DNA of 38,517 bases from Candidatus Levilactobacillus faecigallinarum (GCA_019113985.1 DXGJ01000017.1:1-38517); one strand, 5' to 3'; shown: positions 25,904-33,538, counted from the first letter of the stretch. Notes: a model not told the origin generated them from the sequence alone. Made by a program: numbers and translations.

Positions 25904-26614
25904 TTAGAAGAGTTGTCCGACGTAGTAGTGAATAAACATAGTAATAATGCCCACAACAACGTTCCGAATAATCGCGGTCTTGACCAGCCCGTGGCCCAGC
26001 TTCGCGCTCAAGAAGCCAGTCAACGCCACGGATAGAATCACGGCGATGATGGTCCCCGGCCACTGCCAGGCAACCGGCAGTGCGGTCATGGCAACCAGTG
26101 GGAAGACCCCACCGGCCGACGCGGAGAACAGGGAGGAAAAGGCGGCGTCCCAGGGATTCATGTAGTGCCCCAGCTGGATGTCGTACTTAACAGAGACCAC
26201 CGTGGCCAGCGGGTCCTTGTTCAAGAGGTCCTTGGCAATCGCCATCGCGGTCTCGGGCGTCACACCCCGTTGTTCATAGAATTCTTGAACGGCCTGTAGC
26301 TCGCCGGCGAAGTCAGTCTTTAAGAGTTGCTCCTCCTTGGCGACCGCCGCGCGCTCCGTATCCTTCTGTGTGCTGACGGAGGCGTACTCCCCGGACGCCA
26401 TTGAGAAGGCACAAGCAAAGAGGTCAGACAGGCCCGCAACAAAAATGGTAAACTGATTAGTTGTGGCTGCGGCCACGGAGAACAGCACCCCAACGACGGT
26501 CAAGATGCCGTCGTTCGACCCTAGAACGCCCGCTCGTAAGGTATTTAACTTCTCGTCCATGGTTTGGTGCTGCTTCTTGTGTTTCTTTAACGCTAATTCT
26601 TGATTTTCGACCAT
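25904..26614 (-). CDS. VIT family Fe2+/Mn2+ transporter (second of pair)
   Basis: 236 residues, CCC1/VIT1 family. First segment GVLGSNDGILTVVGVLFSVAAA and EYASVSTQKDTERA are family hallmarks, followed by a soluble metal-binding helical region (about 90-140) and three more segments. These proteins move iron or manganese out of the cytosol. It starts 19 bases after its paralogue, with AGAAGGGGAG upstream. The two differ considerably in sequence, so the duplication is old. A CTAAGAAA/TTTCTTAG hairpin (25881-25907) overlaps the stop. Confidence 0.85.
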   Translation of the reverse strand: MVENQELALKKHKKQHQTMDEKLNTLRAGVLGSNDGILTVVGVLFSVAAATTNQFTIFVAGLSDLFACAFSMASGEYASVSTQKDTERAAVAKEEQLLKTDFAGELQAVQEFYEQRGVTPETAMAIAKDLLNKDPLATVVSVKYDIQLGHYMNPWDAAFSSLFSASAGGVFPLVAMTALPVAWQWPGTIIAVILSVALTGFLSAKLGHGLVKTAIIRNVVVGIITMFIHYYVGQLF

Positions 26615-26633
26615 AATTTAAGCTCCCCTTCTC

Positions 26634-27320
26634 TTACGCCACTAAGCGTCCAATAAAGTACGTGACCAGCATGGTCAAGATTCCCGCGACCACGTTTCGC
26701 AGCGTCCCATTCCGCCGATTGGCGTTCCCGAGAATGGCCGCAACGTACCCGGTAATCGACAACGCCACGATAACAGCGACGAACGTTCCAATAATCCGGA
26801 GATTCTTTGGCAGCAGGCTAATGGATAATAAGGGCAAAATCGAACCGGTCGGGAAGGAAATCATCGAGGCAATCGCCGCGGAAAATGGATTGGTGTACTC
26901 GCCGACATTAAAACCAAAGTGTTCGCGCACCGTGGTTTTTAACGGGTCCTGCTTCATCATCTCGCGAGTCGCTTGCTCGGCCAGCTCTGGCGCAATTCCC
27001 GTCGCGGCGTACTTGTCACGAACGAACGCAAACTCTTCGTCGTAGTGATCATCCAACGCTGTGGTCTGGGTCTCGATGGCCTTGCGTTGTGCGTCCTTTT
27101 GTGTGTTGACCGAGACGTACTCCCCCATCGCCATGGACACGGTCCCGGCAATCATTCCGGCAATCCCGGAAATAAAGATGGCAAAACTATTGGTGGTCGC
27201 ACCGGCCACCCCGACAACGATTCCAGCCACGGACAAAATACCATCGTTGGCCCCCATCACACTGGCTCGCAAAACGTTGACCTTCTGTGCTAACGTTGCT
27301 GGCTTCTTCTTGGACTTCAT
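26634..27320 (-). CDS. VIT family Fe2+/Mn2+ transporter (first of pair)
   Basis: 228 residues from ATG 27320, with GGGG upstream; the frame continues to 27398 without a plausible site. The same layout as its neighbour: SVMGANDGILSVAGIVVGVAGA, MGEYVSVNTQKDAQRKAIE, acidic middle helices, and segments ending ILTMLVTYFIGRLVA. It is divergent from a PerR-type gene, with a Per-box-like site in the shared region, which suggests that metal or peroxide state sets expression. Confidence 0.85.
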   Translation of the reverse strand: MKSKKKPATLAQKVNVLRASVMGANDGILSVAGIVVGVAGATTNSFAIFISGIAGMIAGTVSMAMGEYVSVNTQKDAQRKAIETQTTALDDHYDEEFAFVRDKYAATGIAPELAEQATREMMKQDPLKTTVREHFGFNVGEYTNPFSAAIASMISFPTGSILPLLSISLLPKNLRIIGTFVAVIVALSITGYVAAILGNANRRNGTLRNVVAGILTMLVTYFIGRLVA

Positions 27321-27415
27321 AACAAACAACCCCCTACATTTTTCAACCACAATCGTATCTATCGTACCACGAACCCAAGATAAAAAGTTCGGTGACACGA
27401 AACTTTTTGCCTAAT

Positions 27416-27430
27416 TTAGAATCGTTCTTA
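27416..27430. promoter_or_regulatory. PerR/Fur-box-like site on the VIT side
   Basis: TTAGAATCGTTCTTA fits the consensus TTAGAATnATTCTAA at 12 of 14 fixed positions. It lies about 100 bases before the VIT start. Confidence 0.55.
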
Positions 27431-27500
27431 TCTAGTAACGAATCCATTTTACCATCAATCGGCAAAAAGTAAATGCCCGCCGCCTGAATTTTTAGCTAAT

Positions 27501-27515
27501 TGCGAATTATTCTAA
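27501..27515. promoter_or_regulatory. PerR/Fur-box-like site on the perR side
   Basis: TGCGAATTATTCTAA fits TTAGAATnATTCTAA at 12 of 14 positions. It is 15 bases upstream of the predicted perR -35, which suits autoregulation. Confidence 0.55.
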
Positions 27516-27530
27516 TTTTGAGCAGAAAGC

Positions 27531-27558
27531 TGGAACTCTGGCCAAAATGTGGTTTAAT
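27531..27558 (+). promoter_or_regulatory. perR promoter
   Basis: TGGAAC (27531-27536), 16 bases, TTTAAT (27553-27558) preceded by TGG (extended -10). Confidence 0.5.
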
Positions 27559-27599
27559 GGAGACAAACTAGAGTAATTATAAATAAAGGAGGGATATTC

Positions 27600-28112
27600 A
27601 TGGCCCAATCAAATCAATTGCTTGCACACGCCTTGGCGACCCTGAAGGAACACCATATTCGGGTAACGCCGCAACGACAGATTATCCTGACCTACCTGGT
27701 AACCCATCATAATCACCCTTCCGTTGACACAATTTATACCGCGCTGGCCGCTCAGCTCCCCAACCTGAGCATGGCGACCGTTTACAACACCCTGAACCTC
27801 CTGGTCGACCTGGGCATCGTCATCGAGCTCCCCAACGATAACGGGGGAATCCGCTACGACTTCTACGGTCAACCCCACTACCACGTCATCTGCGAAAACT
27901 GTGGGAAGATCACCGACGTTTTTGCCCCCGATTTCGGGGAGATCGAGCAGACACTGAACCGCGAGGCCGCGGAACAGACCGGTTATTTAATCACGAGTAA
28001 CCACGTCGAAGTTTACGGCCTGTGCACCGATTGCCAGCAAAAGTTGCACATCGATCCAGCTCGTAAACAATGGTCACAAACCAACCCGTTAAACGCTCAA
28101 GACGCACAATAA
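27600..28112 (+). CDS. perR: Fur family regulator, PerR type
   Basis: 170 residues. Winged helix with VTPQRQIIL and MATVYNTLNLL. Structural zinc pairs C98-x-x-C101 and C142-x-x-C145 are present. The PerR metal ligands all have counterparts: H39, D87 in RYDF, H93 and H95 in PHYH, and D106. Bacillus PerR represses peroxide and iron-handling genes with Fe or Mn and is inactivated by peroxide oxidation of its His ligands. AAAGGAGGG is upstream. The tail after residue 150 is longer than in Bacillus PerR and low in complexity. The Per-like boxes and the VIT genes next door fit the role. Confidence 0.82.
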   Translation: MAQSNQLLAHALATLKEHHIRVTPQRQIILTYLVTHHNHPSVDTIYTALAAQLPNLSMATVYNTLNLLVDLGIVIELPNDNGGIRYDFYGQPHYHVICENCGKITDVFAPDFGEIEQTLNREAAEQTGYLITSNHVEVYGLCTDCQQKLHIDPARKQWSQTNPLNAQDAQ

Positions 28113-28173
28113 ACCGCATACACTTAATTATTACAGAGACGTTACACCTGTCGTGAAGTTTTAATCTGTTTGC

Positions 28174-28265
28174 AAACACCCGAAGCAAAGCCCGCAACAG
28201 TCGTTATTAGGTGCGTAATATTCGCTCTAAACGCTGTAATGCCGCTTGTCTTCGGGTGTTTTTAT
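28174..28265 (+). terminator. Long-loop stem after perR
   Basis: AAACACCCGAAG (28174-28185) pairs perfectly with CTTCGGGTGTTT (28250-28261), then TTTA. The 64-base interior, holding further short pairings, is unusual for a terminator; it could be the perR terminator or a small structured RNA. Confidence 0.5.
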
Positions 28266-28297
28266 CGATATAGTAAATAATGTAGAATTTATCGATA
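28261..28297 (+). promoter_or_regulatory. Twin TTTATCGATA sites around the amidase promoter
   Basis: Two direct copies of TTTATCGATA (28261-28270 and 28288-28297), each with the palindrome TATCGATA, are 27 bases apart, centre to centre. A TAGAAT (28283-28288) that may be the -10 lies between them, so a bound protein would block or remodel the promoter. Confidence 0.45.
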
Positions 28298-28350
28298 GGG
28301 TAACCTGCGCAGGCGGTTGCCAATTCAAAAACACAGGAAAGATATGAGGG

Positions 28351-29463
28351 ATGATTCGCGTGAAAATGCAGAAAGCTATTTTGACGGCAGTTGCTGCCTT
28401 TGGTTTCGCCGGTATCTTCGGCGCCACCACGGTCACGGCCAACGCCAGCAGTTCGAAAGTTAACGATTATATTGCCAGCCAGGGTTACAAGCCCGCTAAG
28501 GTCACCAAGTCCATCTGGAGTGGTTTCCCCAAGTACAAGTATCGCCACGGCAAGGGCAAGCCAGAAGGGGTCGTGATTCACGAAACGGCTAACCCTTCCT
28601 CAACCATTTACAACGAAATCGCCTATATGAAGCGCAACTACAACAACGCCTTCGTCCACAGCTTCGTTGATGCCTCAAACATCATCAACATCGCCAACAC
28701 CGACTACCTCTCTTGGGGGGTTGGGTACCCTGGCAACGCGCGGTTCATCCAATTTGAACAAGTCGAAGTCCACAGTAAATCGGCCTTCGCCCACGAAATT
28801 GCTAACGCGTCCTGGTACACGGCTTACCTGCTGAAGCAGTACAACCTGAAGCCAAACGATGCCGCTTACGATGGCAAGGGCACGGTCTGGTCTCATGGTT
28901 CTGTGGCTAGTCACTTAGGTGGGTCAACCCACACCGACCCCGTTGGCTACTACGCAAGCGCCGGAAAGAAGTACTTTGGTCAGAAGTACACCATGGCTGC
29001 CTTCTACAAGATGGTCAAGAAGTACTACAACGCCATGGGCTCCACCAGTCACAGTAAGTTGATGACGGCGACCTACACCACCGTTGACCAAAAGGCCAAG
29101 TTAAGCAGCAAGTACACCAAGTACTACCTGTACAACCACGTGAAGGGCTCCAACAAGAACGCCACCCGGCAAAAGTGGTCCAAGATCACGCCTAAGGTCG
29201 GCAAGACCTACTACATCGACATGACCGCTAAGAAGAGCAACGGCTCCATGTGGTACCGGATTCGTCCTTCTAAGAACAGCGCCAAGCGTTACTGGGTCTA
29301 CTCTGGTAACCTGACCAACATTGAAGACAACGCCACGACGGCCACGGCAACGAGTGCTAGCGCTACGAGTGCCAGTTCGTCCGACAGTTCCAGCGTGGTT
29401 AGTTCTAGCGTTGATTCCAGCTCAGTTTCCTCTGACGCCACGTCAACCAGCACTGCCAACTAG
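28351..29463 (+). CDS. Secreted N-acetylmuramoyl-L-alanine amidase (Amidase_2) with GW/SH3-type domain
   Basis: 370 residues. Signal peptide to about residue 32 (cleavage near TANA-SSS). The amidase domain spans about 65-215, with zinc-ligand His77 in VVIHETAN and the SHGSVASHLGGSTHTDP cluster (His182-His194). A GW-like cell-wall-binding domain (about 235-325) ends in MWYRIRPSKNSAKRYWVYSG. The last 45 residues are a Ser/Thr/Ala tail without LPXTG. It cuts between MurNAc and the stem peptide in cell-wall turnover. ATG 28351 (AGGAAAG upstream) and GTG 28360 (GAGGGATG upstream) are both possible starts. Confidence 0.88.
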   Translation: MIRVKMQKAILTAVAAFGFAGIFGATTVTANASSSKVNDYIASQGYKPAKVTKSIWSGFPKYKYRHGKGKPEGVVIHETANPSSTIYNEIAYMKRNYNNAFVHSFVDASNIINIANTDYLSWGVGYPGNARFIQFEQVEVHSKSAFAHEIANASWYTAYLLKQYNLKPNDAAYDGKGTVWSHGSVASHLGGSTHTDPVGYYASAGKKYFGQKYTMAAFYKMVKKYYNAMGSTSHSKLMTATYTTVDQKAKLSSKYTKYYLYNHVKGSNKNATRQKWSKITPKVGKTYYIDMTAKKSNGSMWYRIRPSKNSAKRYWVYSGNLTNIEDNATTATATSASATSASSSDSSSVVSSSVDSSSVSSDATSTSTAN

Positions 29464-29494
29464 CTTCCAGCAAAAATCGCATCAAACCTCAATT

Positions 29495-29530
29495 AAGGTG
29501 TTCCATCCAATTCGGATGGGACACCTTTTT
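29495..29530 (+). terminator. Intrinsic terminator of the amidase gene
   Basis: AAGGTGTTCCATCC/GGATGGGACACCTT with one G-U pair, then TTTTT. Confidence 0.85.
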
Positions 29531-29555
29531 ATTTGCGTTGTATTTTTAAACTTAA

Positions 29556-29736
29556 CGCCTTGGCAAAAGATTCTCTGTTGGTCGTTATTGGCCGCTCCAC
29601 TCCACCGATCGTTGTCACCGTAGTGGGCACGACTCTGAAGCTACGCGCCTTGGCAAAAAAATTTTCTGTTGGTCGTTGTTGGCCGCTCCACTCCGCCGAT
29701 CATTGTCACCGTAGTGGGCACGACTCTGAAGCTACG
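29556..29736 (+). repeat. Tandem duplication of the 5' part of the structured repeat
   Basis: Two adjacent units of about 90 bases (29556-29645 and 29646-29736), each from CGCCTTGGCAAAA through GGCCGCTCCACTCC to CTCTGAAGCTACG, differ at a handful of positions and one indel. The second unit is the 5' half of full copy D. Confidence 0.85.
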
Positions 29737-29838
29737 CAAAAATCGCGCATCTCCAGAGCTCGGCCTTGTTGTAAAGCGACAAAGAACGTCCCTTAACAAC
29801 AATTTCACCACGGTGCCAAAGTCGGCTCCGTCGCGCTA
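29665..29838 (+). repeat. Dispersed structured repeat, copy D
   Basis: Same family as copies A-C and E. Helices CGACTCTG/CAGAGcTCG and TTGTTGT.AAGcGAC/GTCcCTT.ACAACAA; outer stem CACCGTAGTG/CACCACGGTG. Ends GTCGGCTCCGTCGCGCTA. Sense orientation behind the amidase gene, beyond its terminator. Confidence 0.85.
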
Positions 29839-30355
29839 CGATTGTCGCTGCCTTTCACGGTGCCGTAACGAAATCCATTACCAATGTGCAAATAGTCTAA
29901 TTTACCCTAAACGCTACTAATCACGTAAATTTTGGTACATTCAGATTTCTTACACAGTAGTTATGGATTTCCCAATCATTACTACAAGAAATTGTATCCA
30001 ATCATCGAAATTCCTAAATATTTAGCAAAGATAACCAACGAGACATGGCGAACCTCACAACAACAGGATTTTGTCATAACAAAAAGCCGTCCGAAACAAT
30101 ATCAGGCGGCTCTATCTACAAGTAATTTAATATCCGATAGCATGACATATTACTAATCACTCCGAGCTGATAATCATGTTAAACAGTTATTACACGCACT
30201 AATATTCAGTTCTCTGGAGCTTACGTAGTCACCTAAATATTCGCCAATCTACCTGGCTAACAGAGTTGATTACCAATCTAAAATTTACCACTTGGTCATC
30301 CTCCATAAGCAACAGATGAATTCACCACAGCTCTGCCCACAATCATCCACAACAT
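29839..30355. other. AT-rich gene-free segment between repeat copies D and E
   Basis: No supported gene; a plus-strand frame at 29932-30156 lacks a ribosome binding site and resembles nothing known to me. A hairpin AGCCG...CGGCT (30081-30111), with TTTTT when read leftward, is another orphan minus-strand terminator. Confidence 0.4.
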
Positions 30356-30512
30356 TAGCGAAGCGGAGCCGACTTTGGCACCGTGGTGTCGTTGGTCTTA
30401 GTCGGGGGAGCTTCTCGACTTAGACCAAGGCCGAGTTCTGGAGATGCGCGGGTTTTGCGTAGCTTCAGAATCGTGCCCACTACGGTGACAATACTCGGCG
30501 GAACGGAGCGGC
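30356..30512 (-). repeat. Dispersed structured repeat, copy E
   Basis: Inverted relative to D. Helices TTCTG/CAGAA and TTGGTCT.AGTCG/CGACT.AGACCAA, both changed on the two sides together relative to other copies. It ends within 15 bases of the stop of the yibF-like gene, with no separate terminator seen. Confidence 0.85.
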
Positions 30513-30525
30513 CAGTCTCATCCAC

Positions 30526-31302
30526 CTATTCCGTTTCCTTCGCAGAACGCCGGCGTTTGCCAGCGACGGCGCGGGTCATGACCCAGGTGGTGACGGGGAC
30601 CGTTAACAAGACGCTAAGCATGGAGAAGAGAATCATCAGGATTTCTGAAACGAAGATCTTATCGTTGAAGATTTCACCGAACGAATAATGGACGCCGGTG
30701 AACCAGATGAACAGTGCCAGGAAGCCGCCGAAAAAGCCAAAGAACAGGGTATTAAAGGTGGTCCCGATGATTTGCTTGCCCACGGCGATGCCATCGCCAT
30801 AGAGGGCCTTAATCGCCACTTGCGGGTGCTGCTCGAGGATTTCACTCAATCCCGCAGCAATCGCCATGGCTGCCTCGGCAATTGCCCCCAGCGTACTTAA
30901 AATGGCCGTAGCGATGGTCACCTGTACGAAGTCGATGCCCACCAGAACGGACAAGCCCTCCAAATCCTCACTATCCTCCGGTCCGAAGCCCTGAACCAGC
31001 GCCCAGTGCTCAACCGGCACAATCAGCAGGACCAGGATCACCAACACGATGGCTGAGGCGATGAACGCCACGGTACTCGAGAGGTCATCCCCACTACTCA
31101 TAAAGATGGTCAGGGCCAACACCATCACCCCAACCACCAACGTGACAATCAGTGGCGAGAAGTGAAAAGCCACCAACACGATGGCCAGGTACAACAGGCC
31201 AAAGTTCAAAATCAGTGCCAGAAAGGACTGAGCGCCCGCCTTACCGCCGACCAGAACCATCAGAATCAATAAAATCAGGCCTAAAGCCGTAATCGTACTC
31301 AT
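30526..31302 (-). CDS. YibE/F family membrane protein (short subunit)
   Basis: 258 residues, six or seven hydrophobic segments, with the family region VGIDFVQVTIATAILSTLGAIAEAAMAIAAGLSEI and the charged cytoplasmic end VAGKRRRSAKETE. Function of the family is unsettled; transport is assumed from topology. It begins inside the stop codon of its larger partner (ATGA overlap), so the two products probably form one complex. Confidence 0.8.
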   Translation of the reverse strand: MSTITALGLILLILMVLVGGKAGAQSFLALILNFGLLYLAIVLVAFHFSPLIVTLVVGVMVLALTIFMSSGDDLSSTVAFIASAIVLVILVLLIVPVEHWALVQGFGPEDSEDLEGLSVLVGIDFVQVTIATAILSTLGAIAEAAMAIAAGLSEILEQHPQVAIKALYGDGIAVGKQIIGTTFNTLFFGFFGGFLALFIWFTGVHYSFGEIFNDKIFVSEILMILFSMLSVLLTVPVTTWVMTRAVAGKRRRSAKETE

Positions 31303-32414
31303 GCGGACACCTCCCGTGGCAACCAGCGGCTCGCGAAATAACTGGCCAGTGGCACCGCTAATACGATACCAATTCCGCTAATCAGACTTTGAACCACGCC
31401 CATCGACATGTTCATTGAGAAGGTGTAGCCCCAACTGTTCCCATTTTTCAGGTACAACAGCGCCATCGGAAAGGTATCGGCAACGAAGATGAAAAACAGT
31501 ACGTTGATCAGTGGCCCCATGATGGTACTCCCAATCTGGCGACCGGACTTAAAGATCTGCCCCGGCGAGAGCTCTGGCCGCTCCCGTTTCAGGGCGTATA
31601 ACGACGAAATGATATCGGTCGATTCATCCATGACTGCTCCCAGCGACCCCAGGAGTGTCTCGGCTAGGAACAGCGGCCGTGGCAACTGGGTCACGTACTG
31701 CATCGACTCGTAAAACATCCCCCGCTCGTGGGTCAAGTGAAAGACCAGTAACGCCACCAGAATCGAGAGCAGTGTGCCGCTGAGCGTCGTCGCCAGGGTA
31801 ATGAACATCTGGCGGGTCCGTCCCAGGACCAACCAGAGGGTCAGCGCCGCGAAGACCACGGCCAGGCTGCCGAAGATCCACAGGACCTGAGCACCCTGCG
31901 TGGACCCGTTTAAGAGAATCGCCAGGAAAAAGAGGACCCCGTTGGCCGCCACACTCAAAAAGGCCATCAGCCCGCTGAACCGTAGAATCAGGAGTAGCAA
32001 TCCCACAACCAGCCAGAGCATGAAGACCAGTGGCGTATCACGCTTGCGGTCCTTGACCGTTGCACTCAGCTTGCCGTTGTGATGATGGGCCACCACGAAA
32101 AGCTGGCTACCCACCCGGTAGTGCTGGTCCATCGCCCCCGACTGGGAGTAAGTGTTGGTAATCCGCAAGGTCTGACCCTTGTACTGCCCATTTAAGATCC
32201 GTCCGGTCAGCGTTTGCTGCGTCTGATAATCGACGTTGTGAAAGTCGTCGGTCTCCTTGGTGGTCTGGTGGCGTTGGACCGCCGTGACTCGCATGATGGG
32301 GTCGCGATACAACGCTGCGTCGTGCTGGGTTCCCACGACCAGAATCGCCCCTACGACTAGCACCAAGACCCAGGCCCACCAGGTCACGGTGGTCTTTGCT
32401 CTTAATTTCTGCAC
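31299..32414 (-). CDS. YibE/F family membrane protein (long subunit)
   Basis: 371 residues. One N-terminal segment (about 13-30) and an external domain (about 35-125) with QTLTGRILNGQYKGQTLRITN come first. Seven or so segments follow, with ETLLGSLGAVMDESTDIISSLYAL, the YibE/F hallmark. The start is GTG 32414 with GAGGAAGG upstream. The first gene of a two-gene unit; an extended -10 (TGGTATATT on the minus strand, 32457-32449) probably drives it. Confidence 0.8.
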   Translation of the reverse strand: MQKLRAKTTVTWWAWVLVLVVGAILVVGTQHDAALYRDPIMRVTAVQRHQTTKETDDFHNVDYQTQQTLTGRILNGQYKGQTLRITNTYSQSGAMDQHYRVGSQLFVVAHHHNGKLSATVKDRKRDTPLVFMLWLVVGLLLLILRFSGLMAFLSVAANGVLFFLAILLNGSTQGAQVLWIFGSLAVVFAALTLWLVLGRTRQMFITLATTLSGTLLSILVALLVFHLTHERGMFYESMQYVTQLPRPLFLAETLLGSLGAVMDESTDIISSLYALKRERPELSPGQIFKSGRQIGSTIMGPLINVLFFIFVADTFPMALLYLKNGNSWGYTFSMNMSMGVVQSLISGIGIVLAVPLASYFASRWLPREVSA

Positions 32415-32552
32415 GAATACCGCCCTTCCTCACTCTAAACTTGCTTTCAATATACCACTTTTCAAAATGGCGGCTAATGCGGTGGCCGAAACTTAATCAA
32501 ATCGCAGGAAGCGGTGAACTAACGCCCTTTTTAAGGGGTTCTTCTTGGCAAA

Positions 32553-32594
32553 TTCCCCGAAAACCTTGCATTTTCGGGGAAAACTTAGTATCAT
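32553..32594 (+). promoter_or_regulatory. Promoter with an 11-bp perfect palindrome over the -35
   Basis: TTGCAT (32566-32571), 17 bases, TATCAT (32589-32594). TTCCCCGAAAA (32553-32563) and TTTTCGGGGAA (32571-32581) are exact inverted copies 7 bases apart, framing the -35. This looks like an operator for an unknown repressor. Confidence 0.6.
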
Positions 32595-32634
32595 GGTAAC
32601 CGATTGTTATTTTAATTAAGCGAGGGTTTTTACA

Positions 32635-32760
32635 ATGAGAAAAGCACATCCAAATGGCGTACAAGGCCGTCGGAAGGTTAACCGTAAGAAGGACCTGAAG
32701 CGGCGCGACGAGATTTCAAACCTGCAACGTTGGTTGAAGGGCGAAATCAAGACTAAGTAA
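32635..32760 (+). CDS. Small basic protein, 41 residues
   Basis: Reads MRKAHPNGVQGRRKVNRKKD and ends LQRWLKGEIKTK; about a third of the residues are Lys or Arg. GCGAGGG lies nine bases or so before the ATG, and promoter and terminator are both clear, so it is a genuine gene unit. The charge suggests RNA or ribosome binding, but it is not a ribosomal protein I recognise. Confidence 0.7.
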   Translation: MRKAHPNGVQGRRKVNRKKDLKRRDEISNLQRWLKGEIKTK

Positions 32761-32773
32761 TCGCCACATACTG

Positions 32774-32807
32774 AAAAGACACCAGCTACGGTTGGTGTCT
32801 TTTTTTG
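32774..32807 (+). terminator. Intrinsic terminator of the small basic protein gene
   Basis: AAAAGACACCA/TGGTGTCTTTT, 11 bp, then further T residues. Confidence 0.88.
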
Positions 32808-32843
32808 TCGTTTTTGACTAGGTAACGATCCGTGGTTGAACGC

Positions 32844-32875
32844 AAAAATGCGACCAGCCCCTCAGCCAGCCGCAT
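32844..32875 (-). terminator. Intrinsic terminator of the universal stress protein gene
   Basis: On the minus strand ATGCGGCTGGC/GCTGGTCGCAT, 11 bp with several G-U pairs, then TTTTT. Confidence 0.7.
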
Positions 32876-32892
32876 CACCCTCACGTTTATGC

Positions 32893-33318
32893 TTAATCAA
32901 CCACTAAAACACTGCTATCGGAGTTCTGCACCACGTAGTTCGTGGTCGACCCCATGATGGCCTTGCCCAAACCGTGGACGCCAGAACGGCCAATCACAGT
33001 CAGACTGGTCCGCAGTTCCTGCGGTAAAGTCTTGGCAATCATCGGTTTCGGTAGCCCGACCTTAAAGCTGGTCTCAACCGGTACACCGGCCTGCTTCACT
33101 TCTTCCACCGCTGACCGCAAGAATTCTGAGGCGGAGTCTTGGAAGTGGGTCATAATCTCACTGCCGAATTCGGCCCCGTAGTGGGCGTATGTCTGGTCAC
33201 TCGCGACGGAAACGATGAACAATTTTGACTCGAGTTTTTGGGCTAACTTAATGGCCTCCGCTAACGCTGCGTGGGCGTTCTTGCTCCCATCCATCGGTAC
33301 TAAAATCCGTTCATACAT
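32893..33318 (-). CDS. Universal stress protein, UspA family
   Basis: 141 residues, cytoplasmic. MYERILVPMDGSKNAHAAL is the typical first strand and loop, and the ATP-binding motif G-2x-G-9x-G-S is complete at 110-124 (GRSGVHGLGKAIMGS), so it should bind ATP. Such proteins are induced by starvation and stress. An extended -10 promoter lies on the minus strand at 33402-33375. Single-gene unit, divergent from a lipoprotein gene. Confidence 0.9.
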   Translation of the reverse strand: MYERILVPMDGSKNAHAALAEAIKLAQKLESKLFIVSVASDQTYAHYGAEFGSEIMTHFQDSASEFLRSAVEEVKQAGVPVETSFKVGLPKPMIAKTLPQELRTSLTVIGRSGVHGLGKAIMGSTTNYVVQNSDSSVLVVD

Positions 33319-33374
33319 ACTATCCCGTCCTTCCCTGTGTAAACCATCTATGTGGTATCGTTTTCAACACCTTC

Positions 33375-33402
33375 ATCATACCAAGTTACCCCCGGCAGTA
33401 AA
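33375..33402 (-). promoter_or_regulatory. Promoter of the universal stress protein gene
   Basis: TTTACT (33402-33397), 16 bases, TATGAT (33380-33375) with TGG before it. Confidence 0.5.
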
Positions 33403-33487
33403 AGGTTTTTGCCCACTTTTTCATGAAATTGTTAGGCTAAATCAAGTTTTGCAAGCGGATTCTCATTCTCGCCCACCCCGGACTTTG

Positions 33488-33496
33488 TGGTAAGAT
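33488..33496 (+). promoter_or_regulatory. Extended -10 of the lipoprotein gene
   Basis: TGG-TAAGAT; no clear -35. It lies 43 bases before the start codon. Confidence 0.4.
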
Positions 33497-33538
33497 ATAC
33501 CAAGTACTTTACTCACGAAAAGGATGGCGCTTGAAACC

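Noticed and set aside
29932..30156. 74-residue plus-strand frame between repeat copies D and E
   Set aside because: No ribosome site, no known family, AT-rich random-looking composition.
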